A stretch of DNA of 60,340 nucleotides from Apostichopus parvimensis (lineage: Eukaryota; Echinodermata; Holothuroidea; Aspidochirotida; Stichopodidae). The stretch covers positions 70,954 through 131,293 of the forward strand of contig KN884044.1 in NCBI GenBank assembly GCA_000934455.1, read 5' to 3'. Each line of letters starts with the position of its first letter. Positions within the stretch are counted from its first letter, which is position 1. The notes beneath the pieces were generated by a model that was given only the letters and a program-made list of their open reading frames with translations, ran no database searches and had not been told where the DNA came from. Positions 12,401-23,074 of this stretch are shown one piece after another. Position numbers and translations under genes: made by a program.

Positions 12401-14643
12401 GGAAAATGTTCTGTAAGTGTCTGTATTTACTTTTGAAAGAGAAAGATTTGCATGTAAGACTGATATATCAAGGCAGGCGTATAGAGCAGCAATTTGTGGA
12501 CGGTTGAAAACACTCTAAAGTAAAACTTTTTATTACATGTGAACATCAGCATATTTTAATTGCTCAAAATATAATTTGCTTAATCTTTGATACAATAATA
12601 TAAACATATCATTATGATTTCTTTTGTCAAACTATTTCAGGGTCATTCCAGTTTTGTCACCCACATCGATTGGTCTTCTGACGGCAAACTACTCCAATCA
12701 AACTCAGGCGATTATGAAATGCTCTTCTGGGATACAGAGACCTGTAAACAAAATGTCAACGGCAAAGATTTGAGAGATACAGAGTGGCAGACGTATACCT
12801 GTGTGCTAGGGTACCCTGTCATAGGTAAGAGACAGTGAGCTAACATATACCTGTGTGCTAGGATACCCTGTCATAGGTAAGAGACAATGAGGTAACATAT
12901 ACCTGTGTGCTAGGATACCGTGTCATAGGTAAGAGACAGTGAGGTAACATATACCTGTGTGCTAGGATACCCTGTGATAGGTAAGAGACAGTGAGGTAAC
13001 ATATACCTGTGTGCTAGGATACCCTGTCATTGGTAAGAGACAGTAAGGTAACATATACCTGTGTGCTAGGATACCCTGTCATAGGTAAGAGACAGTGAGG
13101 TAACATATACCTGTGTGCTAGGATACCCTGTCATAGGTAAGAGACAGTGAGGTAACATATACCTGTGTGCTAGGATACCCTGTCATAGGTAAGAAACAGT
13201 GAGGTAACATATACCTGTGTGCTAGGATACCCTGTCATAATTACAAGACGAGAGGTAACATATAACTTGTCATATGTAAGAGACAGTGAGTATAATTTCA
13301 GAGATGATACTCAGATTCTCTCAAGTAATGAGTTCTTAATAAAAGGTATACCTATCAAAAGTGGCAATGAATAGTTGCCTGCAACTCTACACTCCCTCTC
13401 AGTTTAATTATTCTTTTACTTTTACATGGATCTGGTACATGTCACATGAAGCTTAATAAATTATTACTAATTTCCATAAATGGGTGGTTGCATCATTAAG
13501 ATGACATGACTGATGTTTTGTTTATCAGGGGTTGGACCTATCGGTGGTGGTAAGAGTCACTCTGATTTATAGCAAAATTATATATCTGTGAAAGGAGAAG
13601 CAAATGCAACCATCATCTCTGTCCTGTGAGATAAAGACTCTTGTGATGGATAAATCCAAAACACAGCAAAGAAAAGTCTTGTTGTATCATGATATCAAAG
13701 TCTGTAGACTTGAGCAAGTTTAAATATGTCATCAGCGAGACACCTGTGATAGAATTTTGTCAAGTTTTCTTTCTTTTTGGTTGAGTTATGGCATGTATTG
13801 CTGTAATGTATTGCTGTCATGAAGTGTGTCTAGGTTATGGTTGGAATTGCTTCTGCATTAATGGTTGAGTATCATTCTCAGTCAGCAAGGTCGGTGAACT
13901 CTTCTTTAATATGTTTGGTTTCTTCTGTTCTTGACAGGAATCTGGCCCGAGGGTAGTGATGGTACCGATGTCAACACAGTTGCAAGATCACACGATGGAT
14001 CTATTATTGCCACCGGGGATGACTTTGGAAAAGTGAAACTTTTTAAGAGTCCAGCGTCGCATCCCAAGGTAGGTGTAAACTAACAACATCCCAGTCAAAA
14101 CAAAGGATATTTGATATTCGTTTATGATCGCAAGTCCATGTAAAATGACATCAATTTGGATGTAGTCACCACTATTGCAGACTGGAATGTAGACGGACAC
14201 AAAGAGTCAGCCATTGACTCATCCAGTCATACATTGCGCATCCCATTGCACATCCCCTAGATGTGCCTTCAAATAGCAATCTACAAACATTTGACAGATG
14301 ATTGCAAGGGCACCAATATTGTAACAAGTGACACAGTTGTCACCCCTATGTTAACCAAGGTGACAACTATTTGCTGTTCTGCTGAATCCCAGGATATTTT
14401 ACTTTTCTTTGTTCAGGATCAAGATTAGGTGTTGTCTACCCATAATCCCCATATGAATATTGTTGTTTTGTTTGTGTGTGCCTGTTCTCACTCATAGTTC
14501 TGTTTTCTTCCATTTAGACGGAGTGCAATGCTTATCCAGGACACAGCAGTCACGTGACATGTGTGGATTTCTTTCCTGACGATCACACTCTGGTCTCCAC
14601 CGGTGGCCGGGACATGTCCGTCTTGCAGTGGAAGATGGAGTAA
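320..14643 (+). CDS. Echinoderm microtubule-associated protein-like (EML), C-terminal part, 12 exons
   Basis: Spliced coding region join(320..421, 896..991, 7169..7303, 8373..8472, 9114..9268, 9771..9896, 10503..10634, 11363..11519, 12315..12412, 12641..12824, 13938..14068, 14518..14643), 1542 nt, 513 codons plus TAA. EML proteins bind microtubules through a tandem atypical beta-propeller (TAPE) built of WD repeats. The translation keeps family signatures in order: PHVRIWNSVSLNTLHVIG, GKGHIHFW, GDSNGNIFIWGKG, GTTRNAIL, GHTDELWGL, SNSGDYEMLFWD, IWPEGSDGTDVNTV, TGDDFGKVKLF, and GHSSHVTCVDF followed by STGGRDMSVLQWKME at the C-terminus. All exon phases join without a break. EML1-4 proteins are about 650-980 aa, so the N-terminal coiled coil and HELP region must lie upstream. 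One propeller pair then a stop argues for the EML1-4 type rather than the triplicated EML5/6 type; I cannot assign a specific paralogue. Confidence 0.96.
422..895 (+). other. EML intron between exons A and B
   Basis: AT-rich, with no repeats or open frames of note. Nothing further seen. Confidence 0.85.
896..991 (+). CDS. EML exon B (codons 35-66)
   Basis: Acceptor CTCTTTCAG|GAT, donor AAG|GTAGCC, phase 0/0. It encodes the blade ending in HVLSVWDWAKEKKLCETK. Confidence 0.94.
1858..6195. mobile_element. Inner foldback element with long inverted arms
   Basis: The ends read CAGTACTGCTCACGTATAA at 1858 and, on the other strand at 6195, CAGTACCGCTCCCGTATAA (17 of 19 match), again flanked by TA. 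The left arm (about 1858-3105) and right arm (about 5100-6195) are diverged inverted copies of each other. The left arm is also matched by an inverted copy at about 44262-45414. The unit sits wholly inside the outer element. No transposase is recognised. Confidence 0.6.
2938..3188 (+). repeat. Shared interspersed segment, copy 1
   Basis: About 250 bp ending in a conserved stretch (GTTTTACGTAAGC, then GAGGAAGCACTTATC and AAAAATATCGTA). It recurs at 27426-27632 in the same orientation and partly at 44262-44420 inverted, so three copies lie in two different genes. Confidence 0.8.
7169..7303 (+). CDS. EML exon C (codons 67-111)
   Basis: Acceptor GGCTTCTTTAG|AGC, donor GAG|GTAAGG, phase 0/0. It encodes SSQDPVVQVEF, then LISLGKGHIHFW and KSGIFE. 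A second AG 33 bp downstream (GTGCAG|GTAGAG) would also stay in frame, but would remove the SSQDPVVQ segment that EML homologues keep, so the upstream acceptor is chosen. Confidence 0.92.
7304..8372 (+). other. EML intron between exons C and D
   Basis: Contains a C-run near 7567 and the direct duplication listed at 8027-8345. No other structure seen. Confidence 0.8.
8027..8345 (+). repeat. Direct duplication of about 141 bp
   Basis: The stretch 8027-8168 is repeated at about 8205-8345. Long identical words are shared, such as CACTCTTTTCATTCACACTG and AAAGCTAACTTCACATCTG. The second copy ends 27 bp before EML exon D. Confidence 0.85.
8373..8472 (+). CDS. EML exon D (codons 112-144 plus 1 nt)
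   Basis: Acceptor TTTGCGTAG|AAA, donor AAAG|GTATGT, phase 0/1. It encodes KHDKPKFVLCMTFS and GDSNGNIFIWGKG, the canonical WD blade end. Confidence 0.94.
9114..9268 (+). CDS. EML exon E (to codon 196)
   Basis: Acceptor TTCAACAG|GTGGG, donor GAT|GTGAGT, phase 1/0. It encodes GGTRIRQAVPGAHEG and SGGGKDKKIHSW, the hinge into the second propeller in EML proteins. Confidence 0.94.
9771..9896 (+). CDS. EML exon F (codons 197-238)
   Basis: Acceptor TTCAATCCAG|CTA, donor CAA|GTAAGG, phase 0/0. It encodes LPDETGPVRALCP and FVGTTRNAILKGEIG. Confidence 0.94.
10503..10634 (+). CDS. EML exon G (codons 239-282)
   Basis: Acceptor TTGTCTTCAG|GGT, donor GAG|GTCAGT, phase 0/0. It encodes GHTDELWGLGINP and GAHDKRLVVWDMES. 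Confidence 0.94.
10635..11362 (+). other. EML intron G-H with a possible SINE-like segment
   Basis: At 10840-11030 the minus strand carries GGTTCGAGTCA (around 11010-11020), close to a pol III B box, next to short inverted words (CCTGCAAGCAGG). No A box or tRNA fold is evident. The rest is plain intron with a C-run near 11170. Confidence 0.35.
11363..11519 (+). CDS. EML exon H (to codon 334 plus 1 nt)
   Basis: Acceptor TTCCTTTCAG|GAT, donor CCAG|GTAAAC, phase 0/1. It encodes GFHPSGNFIAVG, TGRWMVLDADTHDLVTVHTD and IIRYSP. Confidence 0.94.
11520..12314 (+). other. EML intron H-I
   Basis: Starts C-rich near 11575-11630. It contains a 100-codon open frame (11901-12203) with no recognisable family and no conserved splice role. 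Otherwise nothing seen. Confidence 0.7.
12315..12412 (+). CDS. EML exon I (to codon 367)
   Basis: Acceptor CTGTTTCTTAG|ATG, donor TCT|GTAAGT, phase 1/0. It encodes DGSHLAVASHDNYIYIYAV and RKYSKVGKCS. Confidence 0.94.
12641..12824 (+). CDS. EML exon J (to codon 428 plus 1 nt)
   Basis: Acceptor ACTATTTCAG|GGT, donor ATAG|GTAAGA, phase 0/1. It encodes GHSSFVTHIDWSSDG, SNSGDYEMLFWD and TYTCVLGYPVI. Its last about 30 nt and donor are the founder copy of the 52-bp tandem array that follows. Reading through the donor meets TGA at 12836-12838. Confidence 0.94.
12795..13290 (+). repeat. 52-bp tandem array containing the EML exon J donor
   Basis: Nine copies with an exact 52-bp period start at 12795, 12847, 12899, 12951, 13003, 13055, 13107, 13159 and 13211. 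A degenerate tenth copy ends near 13290. Each unit holds the last about 30 nt of exon J, the 5' splice site (GGTAAGA) and about 15 nt of intron. Copies 1-8 keep GGTAAGA, copy 9 has lost the GT, and the tenth reads TATGTAAGAG. The first copy is the real exon end. Confidence 0.95.
13529..13549 (+). CDS. Candidate 21-nt EML microexon (alternative)
   Basis: A short segment bounded by TTTATCAG and a consensus donor G|GTAAGAG lies between exons J and K. It is 21 nt, phase 1 at both ends, so inclusion keeps the frame and inserts GVGPIGG before IWPEGSDG. The upstream polypyrimidine stretch (TGTTTTGTTTATCAG) is reasonable. I know of no homologous EML microexon, so this rests on splice-site and frame logic only. 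Confidence 0.4.
13938..14068 (+). CDS. EML exon K (to codon 472)
   Basis: Acceptor TTCTTGACAG|GAA, donor AAG|GTAGGT, phase 1/0. It encodes IWPEGSDGTDVNTVARSHDG and TGDDFGKVKLF, the most conserved EML C-terminal motif. Confidence 0.94.
14069..14517 (+). other. EML intron K-L
   Basis: A plain 449-bp intron; nothing further seen. Confidence 0.8.
14518..14643 (+). CDS. EML terminal exon L with stop codon
   Basis: Acceptor CTTCCATTTAG|ACG, phase 0. It encodes GHSSHVTCVDFFPDD and STGGRDMSVLQWKME, then TAA at 14641-14643. The C-terminal WD blade closing at QW plus a few residues is the normal EML end. Confidence 0.94.
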   Translation, partial: TECNAYPGHSSHVTCVDFFPDDHTLVSTGGRDMSVLQWKME

Positions 14644-16471
14644 CCACCACTGCCATTTCTTTCTTATTATTTGTACAGTGTTATTCTCATGTAAGCATGC
14701 AGTTGATATTGTGTCTACCAAGTAGTGATATATTACATATGAAGACATCAAACAAAACCAGGGTATGCCATAAAAATGCAATGACCTAACAAAATATTAG
14801 AATCTAAGAAAAAAAAAGCAGCAATGGATGGTAGAATCATAAGTAAAACTTTTAGAACATGGAGAGGTAGTGGTTGACCTGAGAAAAGATAAAAGAAAAA
14901 AAAAATGCAGTTTTTGTTGGGAATATTTTTAAAGAGGTATTTCTATGGTAGAGTGAAAACAAAAATGATAGGTGCCTGGGAATGGTAATGCTAGAGGCTT
15001 CTTAGAATAAAATCTTTCAGCTATTTCGAGAATCACGTATGAACTTGCCAGTAATGTCCAGTAGAAAAATGATAGCTGTTCAGAGCCTCTGCACTAGGTT
15101 TGAATTAAGCAAATCAGTTGAGTTTAATAAAACTCCATTCTTGGGTGGTGCAGAGAATCTGGCAAATCCTAGTTTGTTCTAAAGAGAAGAATATGATTCT
15201 TGTTTTCTTTTATTTTAATAGCAAATAGAATTAATTTTTCATGGCCTTAAGTATATAGCTAGGTCATTAAACTATTAATAAACTTACTATCATAGTAAAC
15301 TCTTTCTGAGTAAAGTCTTTCTGGGAATGTCTTCTTAGTCAAAGTATAATTTTTGGTAACATTTTACGCAATAATTCATATAAAGGGGGGAAATGGACGT
15401 GAATGAGATTTAATCCAGTCTTGCCATGTTGGTGGTAGAAACATTTTAAAACCATCTTTAAAAATAATATCAGTCTGTGATTTGACAGTCAGTGGAACAT
15501 TATGCAGGATTTGAAAATGTCGTTTCTCTTGATTAGATTAAGTGCCTACAACTATAAATCACTGGTATATGAAGTCAGGGTCAAGCAGTGCCTAGAATAT
15601 AAAAGAACCTGGTTGTTAGAAATTTATATTTACGGGATAATATATAGTTTATAGATCTGGTGGGACTTTCTGTTTTCCTCGTCTTCCCACTGTGATGTAA
15701 AATGGTGCTTAAACCTACATGAGTAACTAACGGAATATTAACTATTCTGATAGTGGAATGATCTTGTTGATTTATATGTAAAGGAAAGGAATTGCAAAGA
15801 GATCACAGATAATGAGACAATCGGCCAAATGGAATTATCATGAATAAACATGTTAAAACAAGGGTAATTACCTATTCACTGATACTGAAATAATGTTCAA
15901 GTCAACTTACCTTCACTATGTTGGTTACATATATACATCATGGATGCAGTGTTTAAGTAAAGTATAAGCAAGTTGCCAAGAAAGCTGGCTCTTTTTGAAC
16001 AAAGTTCACCAATCAAATCCTTCAAGTGTATGAGATGTTACTTGACTACAGCTGGTATTTATGTAAAATATTGGCTACTTGGAAGCCAGACGATAATAAA
16101 GGGTGAAACAATGCAAATTGTTGTATAATTAACATGTTTGTATTGATGTTTATGCATGTTTTTATACACCTGTAAGTGTAGTTTTCCCTAGGGTCGTTTC
16201 ATCTGTGAACAAATCTGTTAATGTTCACTGTATGTTAGTGTTCACTTTGTATTGGTGTTCACTTTGTATTAGTGTTCACTTTGTATCCACAAACATTGAT
16301 ACCATAAAATGGAAATTCAAACATCTTCCCTGTTGTCTTGATTTATGTGTAACTTTCTTGGGCGTAACACATATTGATGATGATATGTGTCAGTATTTTC
16401 ATACAAGACAAACTTGTTTGTTCCCTTTCATTTGAAGCAAGTCGGTAGTAGTTCACTTAATATGATACAAA
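14644..16471 (+). other. EML 3' UTR and downstream flank
   Basis: AT-rich with several AATAAA words. Near 16230-16290 a short TGTTCACTTTGTATTAG repeat (about three copies) is visible. No gene seen. Confidence 0.6.
15006..15011 (+). other. Candidate EML poly(A) signal
   Basis: This is the first AATAAA after the EML stop, 362 bp downstream. Further AATAAA words occur in the next 1.1 kb, so the true cleavage site is not determined. Confidence 0.3.
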
Positions 16472-16476
16472 ATGTC

Positions 16477-17209
16477 AATACAAGAGCAGAGAAGAGTTAC
16501 CATGCCAAACTGCAATACAAGAGCAGATAAGAGTTTTACCATGCCACACTACAATACAAGAGCAGATAACAGTTTTACCATGCCACATTGCAATACAAGA
16601 GCAGATAAGAGTTTTACCATGCCACACTGCAATACAAGAGCAGATAAGAGTTTTACCATACCACACTGCAATACAAGAGCAGATAAGAGTTTTACCATGC
16701 CACACTGCAATACAAGAGCAGATACAAGAGCAGAGCAATACAAGAGCAGATAAGAGTTTTACCATGCCACACTGCAATACAAGAGCAGATAAGAGTTTTA
16801 CCATGCCACACTGCAATACAAGAGCAGATAAGAGTTTTACCATGCCACACTGCAATACAAGAGCAGATAAGAGTTTTATCATGCCACACTGCAATACAAG
16901 AGCAGATAAGAGTTTTACCATGCCACACTGCAATACAAGAGCAGATAAGAGTTTTACCATGCCACACTGCAATACAAGAGCAGATAAGAGTTTTACCATG
17001 CCACACTGCAATACAAGAGCAGATAAGAGTTTTACCATGCCACACTGCAATACAAGAGCAGATAAGAGTTTTACCATGCCACACTACAATACAAGAGCAG
17101 ATAAGAGTTTTGCCATGCCACATTGCAAAACAAGAGCAAATAACAGTTACACCATACTGCAATGCAAGAGCAGATAAGAGTTACCATGCCACACTGCAAT
17201 ACAAGAGTT
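16477..17209. repeat. 39-bp minisatellite (about 19 copies)
   Basis: Tandem unit of 39 bp containing AATACAAGAGCAGATAAGAG and TTTTACCATGCCACACTGC. One irregular junction lies near 16720-16745. Because 39 is 13 codons, periodic open frames exist on both strands (units beginning MPHCNTRAD on + and LLSALVLQCGM on -). These reflect the repeat, not a demonstrated gene. Confidence 0.95.
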
Positions 17210-18312
17210 TTAGCGGCCTTTACGTAACAGTTTCAACCATGTGAGGTGAAACATGCGAAACGGGCAGATAATGGGTCTGTGAAATCAATATTCTGTGTCT
17301 CTCAGCCACCTCCCTGTACAGGGGCGTATCCAGGATTTTCTAACCCGGGGGGCGCGAATTACTATCTAAGCGGAGCGCCACCATCGGTTGGCGCGGAGCG
17401 TACAAGAAAATTTCTGGTTTTGATACCACCCAGATCACCGGAAATGGCACTTCTCGGGCTTGAAAATGACCAACCAGATGTACACTTTTGCCTGAGAACC
17501 AAGTATTTCCCAATAGTTTTTTTTCCATCCATAACCTTTTTGAAGATTGTCACCAGTCACACATCATGTTCGACCTCATCGCATGTCCTGTGGATCATTC
17601 ATTGCTTTTGTAAGTGATTCTACGTCACGGCCCACAATATCCGAAAGCCCACTTTTCAAGGTTTTAAGCCCATTATTTGTTCATAATTTGAAAATTCACA
17701 TTTCTCGTGAATAATATCACTTCAAAACAATTCATAATGTTGCACAAAACTCAATCTATGGAAAACCAATATAGAAAAACCTCCTTCAACCCCTAACAGA
17801 CCGGTCAAAATTGCACTAGTAGAGGGAAGTATGATGAAGAATGTTGGTCAGGAAATTTTGGAAAATTCAGACACGGTTAATTTATTGGTGTACAAATATT
17901 AAAACCTGTTATAACGGCTATTATAAAACTTGGAGGCGGGGGCTGCAGCCCCCCCCCCCCAACCAATTTTCCCCCCCTGAAAATTCGGGCAATATGCTGA
18001 TAATTTTTCGGGCAGCTACTGAAAGAAAAATAAATAGCAATGATGTAGCTTAAGGAAATGAATAGTTTAAAAATTATTTGCTTGATAATTAAAATAAAGT
18101 TCTAAGCTTGGCCGACTATAACTCGCCATTACTACTGTAAAAGAGAGTTTTGACATAATTGTACCTGTATGCTTTTTCTCCATCTACATAAGACATTTGG
18201 TTATTTACATTAGCATCCGGCGGTATACTGCGCAACTTTCACGGACCGTACGGCACACGATGCCATGCGATGTAAGGACCGATGCTTGCTTAAATAATAT
18301 TTACATTAACAT

Positions 18313-18406
18313 GTTGAATGCGCGCGAAGCGCGCGAAAAATTTTGGTTATATTTTTCGGGCAAGTCGTTACAGCCCCCAAATCCAATTGGGCTCCTACGC
18401 CTGACT
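18313..18406. repeat. Inverted repeat arm paired with 19382-19460
   Basis: It carries AATTTTGGTTATATTTTTCG and GGGCAAGTCGTTACAGCCCC, which recur as the reverse complement around 19382-19460. The two sit on either side of the right end of the composite element. Both end near CCTACGCC, a word also seen at the ends of other repeats here (19861, 24663). Confidence 0.8.
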
Positions 18407-18622
18407 ACACACATAGACAGTTTTGAGACTGTTCATCCTGAAACATGCTCACTGATATGATGTGATATCTGCTCTTTGCTTTACAAATTCGAACAGGCGT
18501 GTAGCGAGTAATTTGCCAAGGGTAAACTAGGCAAACTATCTAAGCGTAGCGCCACCATGAGTTGGCGCGAAGCGTACAAGAAAATTTTGGCCGAAAATGC
18601 CTCCCAGATCGCTGGAAATGAC

Positions 18623-18763
18623 NNNNNNNNNNNNNNNNNNNNNNNNNNNNNNNNNNNNNNNNNNNNNNNNNNNNNNNNNNNNNNNNNNNNNNNNNNNNNN
18701 NNNNNNNNNNNNNNNNNNNNNNNNNNNNNNNNNNNNNNNNNNNNNNNNNNNNNNNNNNNNNNN
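18623..18763. other. Assembly gap (141 N)
   Basis: A run of 141 N within repeat-rich DNA. Open frames that cross it are artefacts. Confidence 1.
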
Positions 18764-19597
18764 GGTCGCCCCTTCCTGAAATGCGTCATGTTCCCCGACG
18801 ACTCGGTCGAGTTCAAGACCAGCCACAGTTGGTTCCATAGCACAATTGTACAATTGTTTAAGGCGTCCATACACACACGCGTTATGATAGACCATATATA
18901 GTATATATATAGATACATTAGCGAGAGAGGAAAAATGGAACGTCAAAAATGGAGTCGGTGTAAGGGGTAGGGTGAGGCGCACGTCCCCTCCGTAATCCTC
19001 GATCTGTCACTGGCTACCCTGTGTATATAATAGGGATCAGCGCTGTAATTATGACTGTTCCTCTTTCTCTTCCCGAGGTCTTGGCGTTTATCTTCTACTC
19101 CCTCTTTTTCTCCTTTTTCTCTCTTTCTTCTTTTTCTTTTCCCTTCCTTCCTCTCCTCCTTTTCTTTTTTTCCCTCTTTTTCCCTTTTTTCTTCTCTCTT
19201 TTTCTCTCCTCTTTTCCTTACCCGGGGGGCGCTCGCCCCAACGCCCCCCCCCCTGGATACGCGCCTGCTGTACTATCCCTTAAGGCTTTGCTTCTAAAGA
19301 AGGAAACGAATGCAATGTATTGTTTATCATTTCAATTGGTGGGACAGGTGCATACTACAAGTTTGCACACTGCTTGCGCCCATAGGCGTAGGAGCCCAAT
19401 TTGATTTTGGGGGCTGTAACGACTTGCCCGAAAAATATAACCAAAATTGTTCACACGCTCTGCACCTTCAACATGTTAATGTGCATATCGTATAGGCATG
19501 TATTGGTTATAACATCGCATGCCAATAACATACAATTATTTTCCGTGTCATTACCCTTCCATGCATATTGGTTATAATTGTTGGGGAAGTCGTTACA

Positions 19598-19690
19598 ATA
19601 ATGTGTAAAAGTAAGTTGGCCTGACGTTTCGATCCTAGCAGGATCTTCTTCAGAGGCTCTCTAGTGGATAAGCAGTTTGCTAACAGTTTT
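19598..19690. repeat. Interspersed segment shared with 36250-36349
   Basis: AATGTGTAAAAGTAAGTTGG, CCTAGCAGGATCTTCT and an inverted-orientation block around CTCTAGTGGATAAGCAGTTT occur at both loci, but the blocks are arranged differently (rearranged copies). Confidence 0.7.
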
Positions 19691-20768
19691 ATTTTATTTG
19701 GACATTGATAATAATAATATCAGTTTAACCATTGAAAAACACATTGCAAATTATTTTTCTTTTGGTTGGTGCCCGAAAAATTCTCAGCATATTGCCTGAA
19801 TTTTCACAATAAAATGTTTGGTTGGGGGATGCGGCCCCCCCCCCCCCCCCCACCACCCCGCCTCCTACGCCTATGCTTGCGCCCGCTTTTGGGAAATTGG
19901 AACAAAGAATCTCAGTGAGGTCAGCTGGTTTCCATTTTAGAATAGCCAAATTTGTTAATTTAAATGTTAATATATAAATACACAATTAAAATTGAAAACA
20001 AAATAAATAAACAGCCCCGAAATCGGATCGGTTTTCTGCCCAGTTGAGTGCACATAAGGCCGCGACCTTAGCCATCTCTCCCACCTCTATCGTAAATCGG
20101 GGTCAAACATTCTGTGGGGGATTTTTACGTTCAGTCGGGAATCAGACCACTCCACCGGTCCCTGGACACATTCTCGTAGCGTAATTTCGAGCGTATATAT
20201 TGTACCATATACACTACTATTCAACATAAATTGTTGTAATATTGTCTGTTGGTGTGTGTTGGGGGAGGGAGGGAGTGGCTAAAGTTATAGGCATCACGTG
20301 GTTGTGCCTCAACTCTACCCTCTGTCTTGATTTGGAATTTGCTTTGAATGGATACGAAATTTGGCTCACACCCGTTCTAGGGAAGAGGTTCACCCTCCCT
20401 CTCCTTCCCTCCACCCCTTCTCTTGAGAATTTTTTGGGGTTTGTTTATGTAAGGGGGCTTAAATGCAAATTGGTGCTATCATTTAAAATATAGGCCTACT
20501 TATGTTGTTAAATTTTAAGTCTTGCCAATGCATACGACATTACGTGCGTGCAAATTTCCTATGCCGTACCCGGCAGTCAGTCCGCCCCCACCCCACCCTT
20601 TGGCTCCGCTACTGAATTCATATTCACGTCTTTTTCGACCACCCTCCCCTTCTTCCCACCTTTCCACTTTGCCCAAAACATACGACAGTACTCCTCGGGA
20701 GAATGCAGTGTTACATCCGAGATCGATTTACGAGGTGCCTTGTGTGCACTATTTGGTGGATCGTAACT

Positions 20769-20782
20769 GTTGTTATGACAAC
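20769..20782 (+). promoter_or_regulatory. RFX X-box motif upstream of SAMD15-like gene
   Basis: GTTGTTATGACAAC matches every position of the published X-box consensus GTHNYYATRRNAAC, bound by RFX/DAF-19 factors that drive ciliary genes. It ends 20 bp before the ATG at 20803. The site is seen directly; its function is inferred. Confidence 0.65.
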
Positions 20783-20802
20783 CACATAAGTGTGAGGTTA
20801 AC

Positions 20803-23074
<2,272 letters not shown>

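Larger units (their letters stand above)
17319..19267. mobile_element. Composite inverted-repeat element with 5-bp target duplication
   Basis: The left end CAGGGGCGTATCCAGG (17319) and the inverted right end CAGGCGCGTATCCAGG (ending 19267) match at 15 of 16 positions. Both are flanked by CTGTA (17314-17318 and 19268-19272). hAT-like ends often start CAGGGGCG, but most hAT elements make 8-bp duplications, so the superfamily is uncertain. Inside, the stretch at about 17360-17460 recurs directly at 18530-18622, so this is a composite or nested insertion. The interior contains the N gap and no coding region. Confidence 0.5.
19268..20802. other. Intergenic repeats between the composite element and the SAM gene
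   Basis: Contains the inverted copy at 19382-19460; a segment at 19598-19690 shared with 36250-36349; an inverted relative (19735-19870) of 17930-18040 that holds a run of 17 C; and a diverged segment at about 20280-20490 that resembles 24390-24560. No coding gene seen. Confidence 0.6.

Noticed and set aside
16475..17077. 200-codon minus-strand open frame with repeated LLSALVLQCGM units
   Set aside because: It is the 39-bp minisatellite read in one frame; both strands are open because 39 is divisible by three and the unit has no stop. No start context, splice or homology.
16477..17209. CRISPR-like repeat array
   Set aside because: Units are contiguous with no unique spacers, and the DNA is from an animal genome.
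18481..18982. Open frames of 114-148 codons
   Set aside because: They run through the N gap and repeat DNA, so their length is artificial.
19995..20170. tRNA-derived SINE
   Set aside because: The minus strand contains GGCTAAGGTCGCGG, faintly A-box-like, but no matching B box at proper distance, so it is not listed as a feature.
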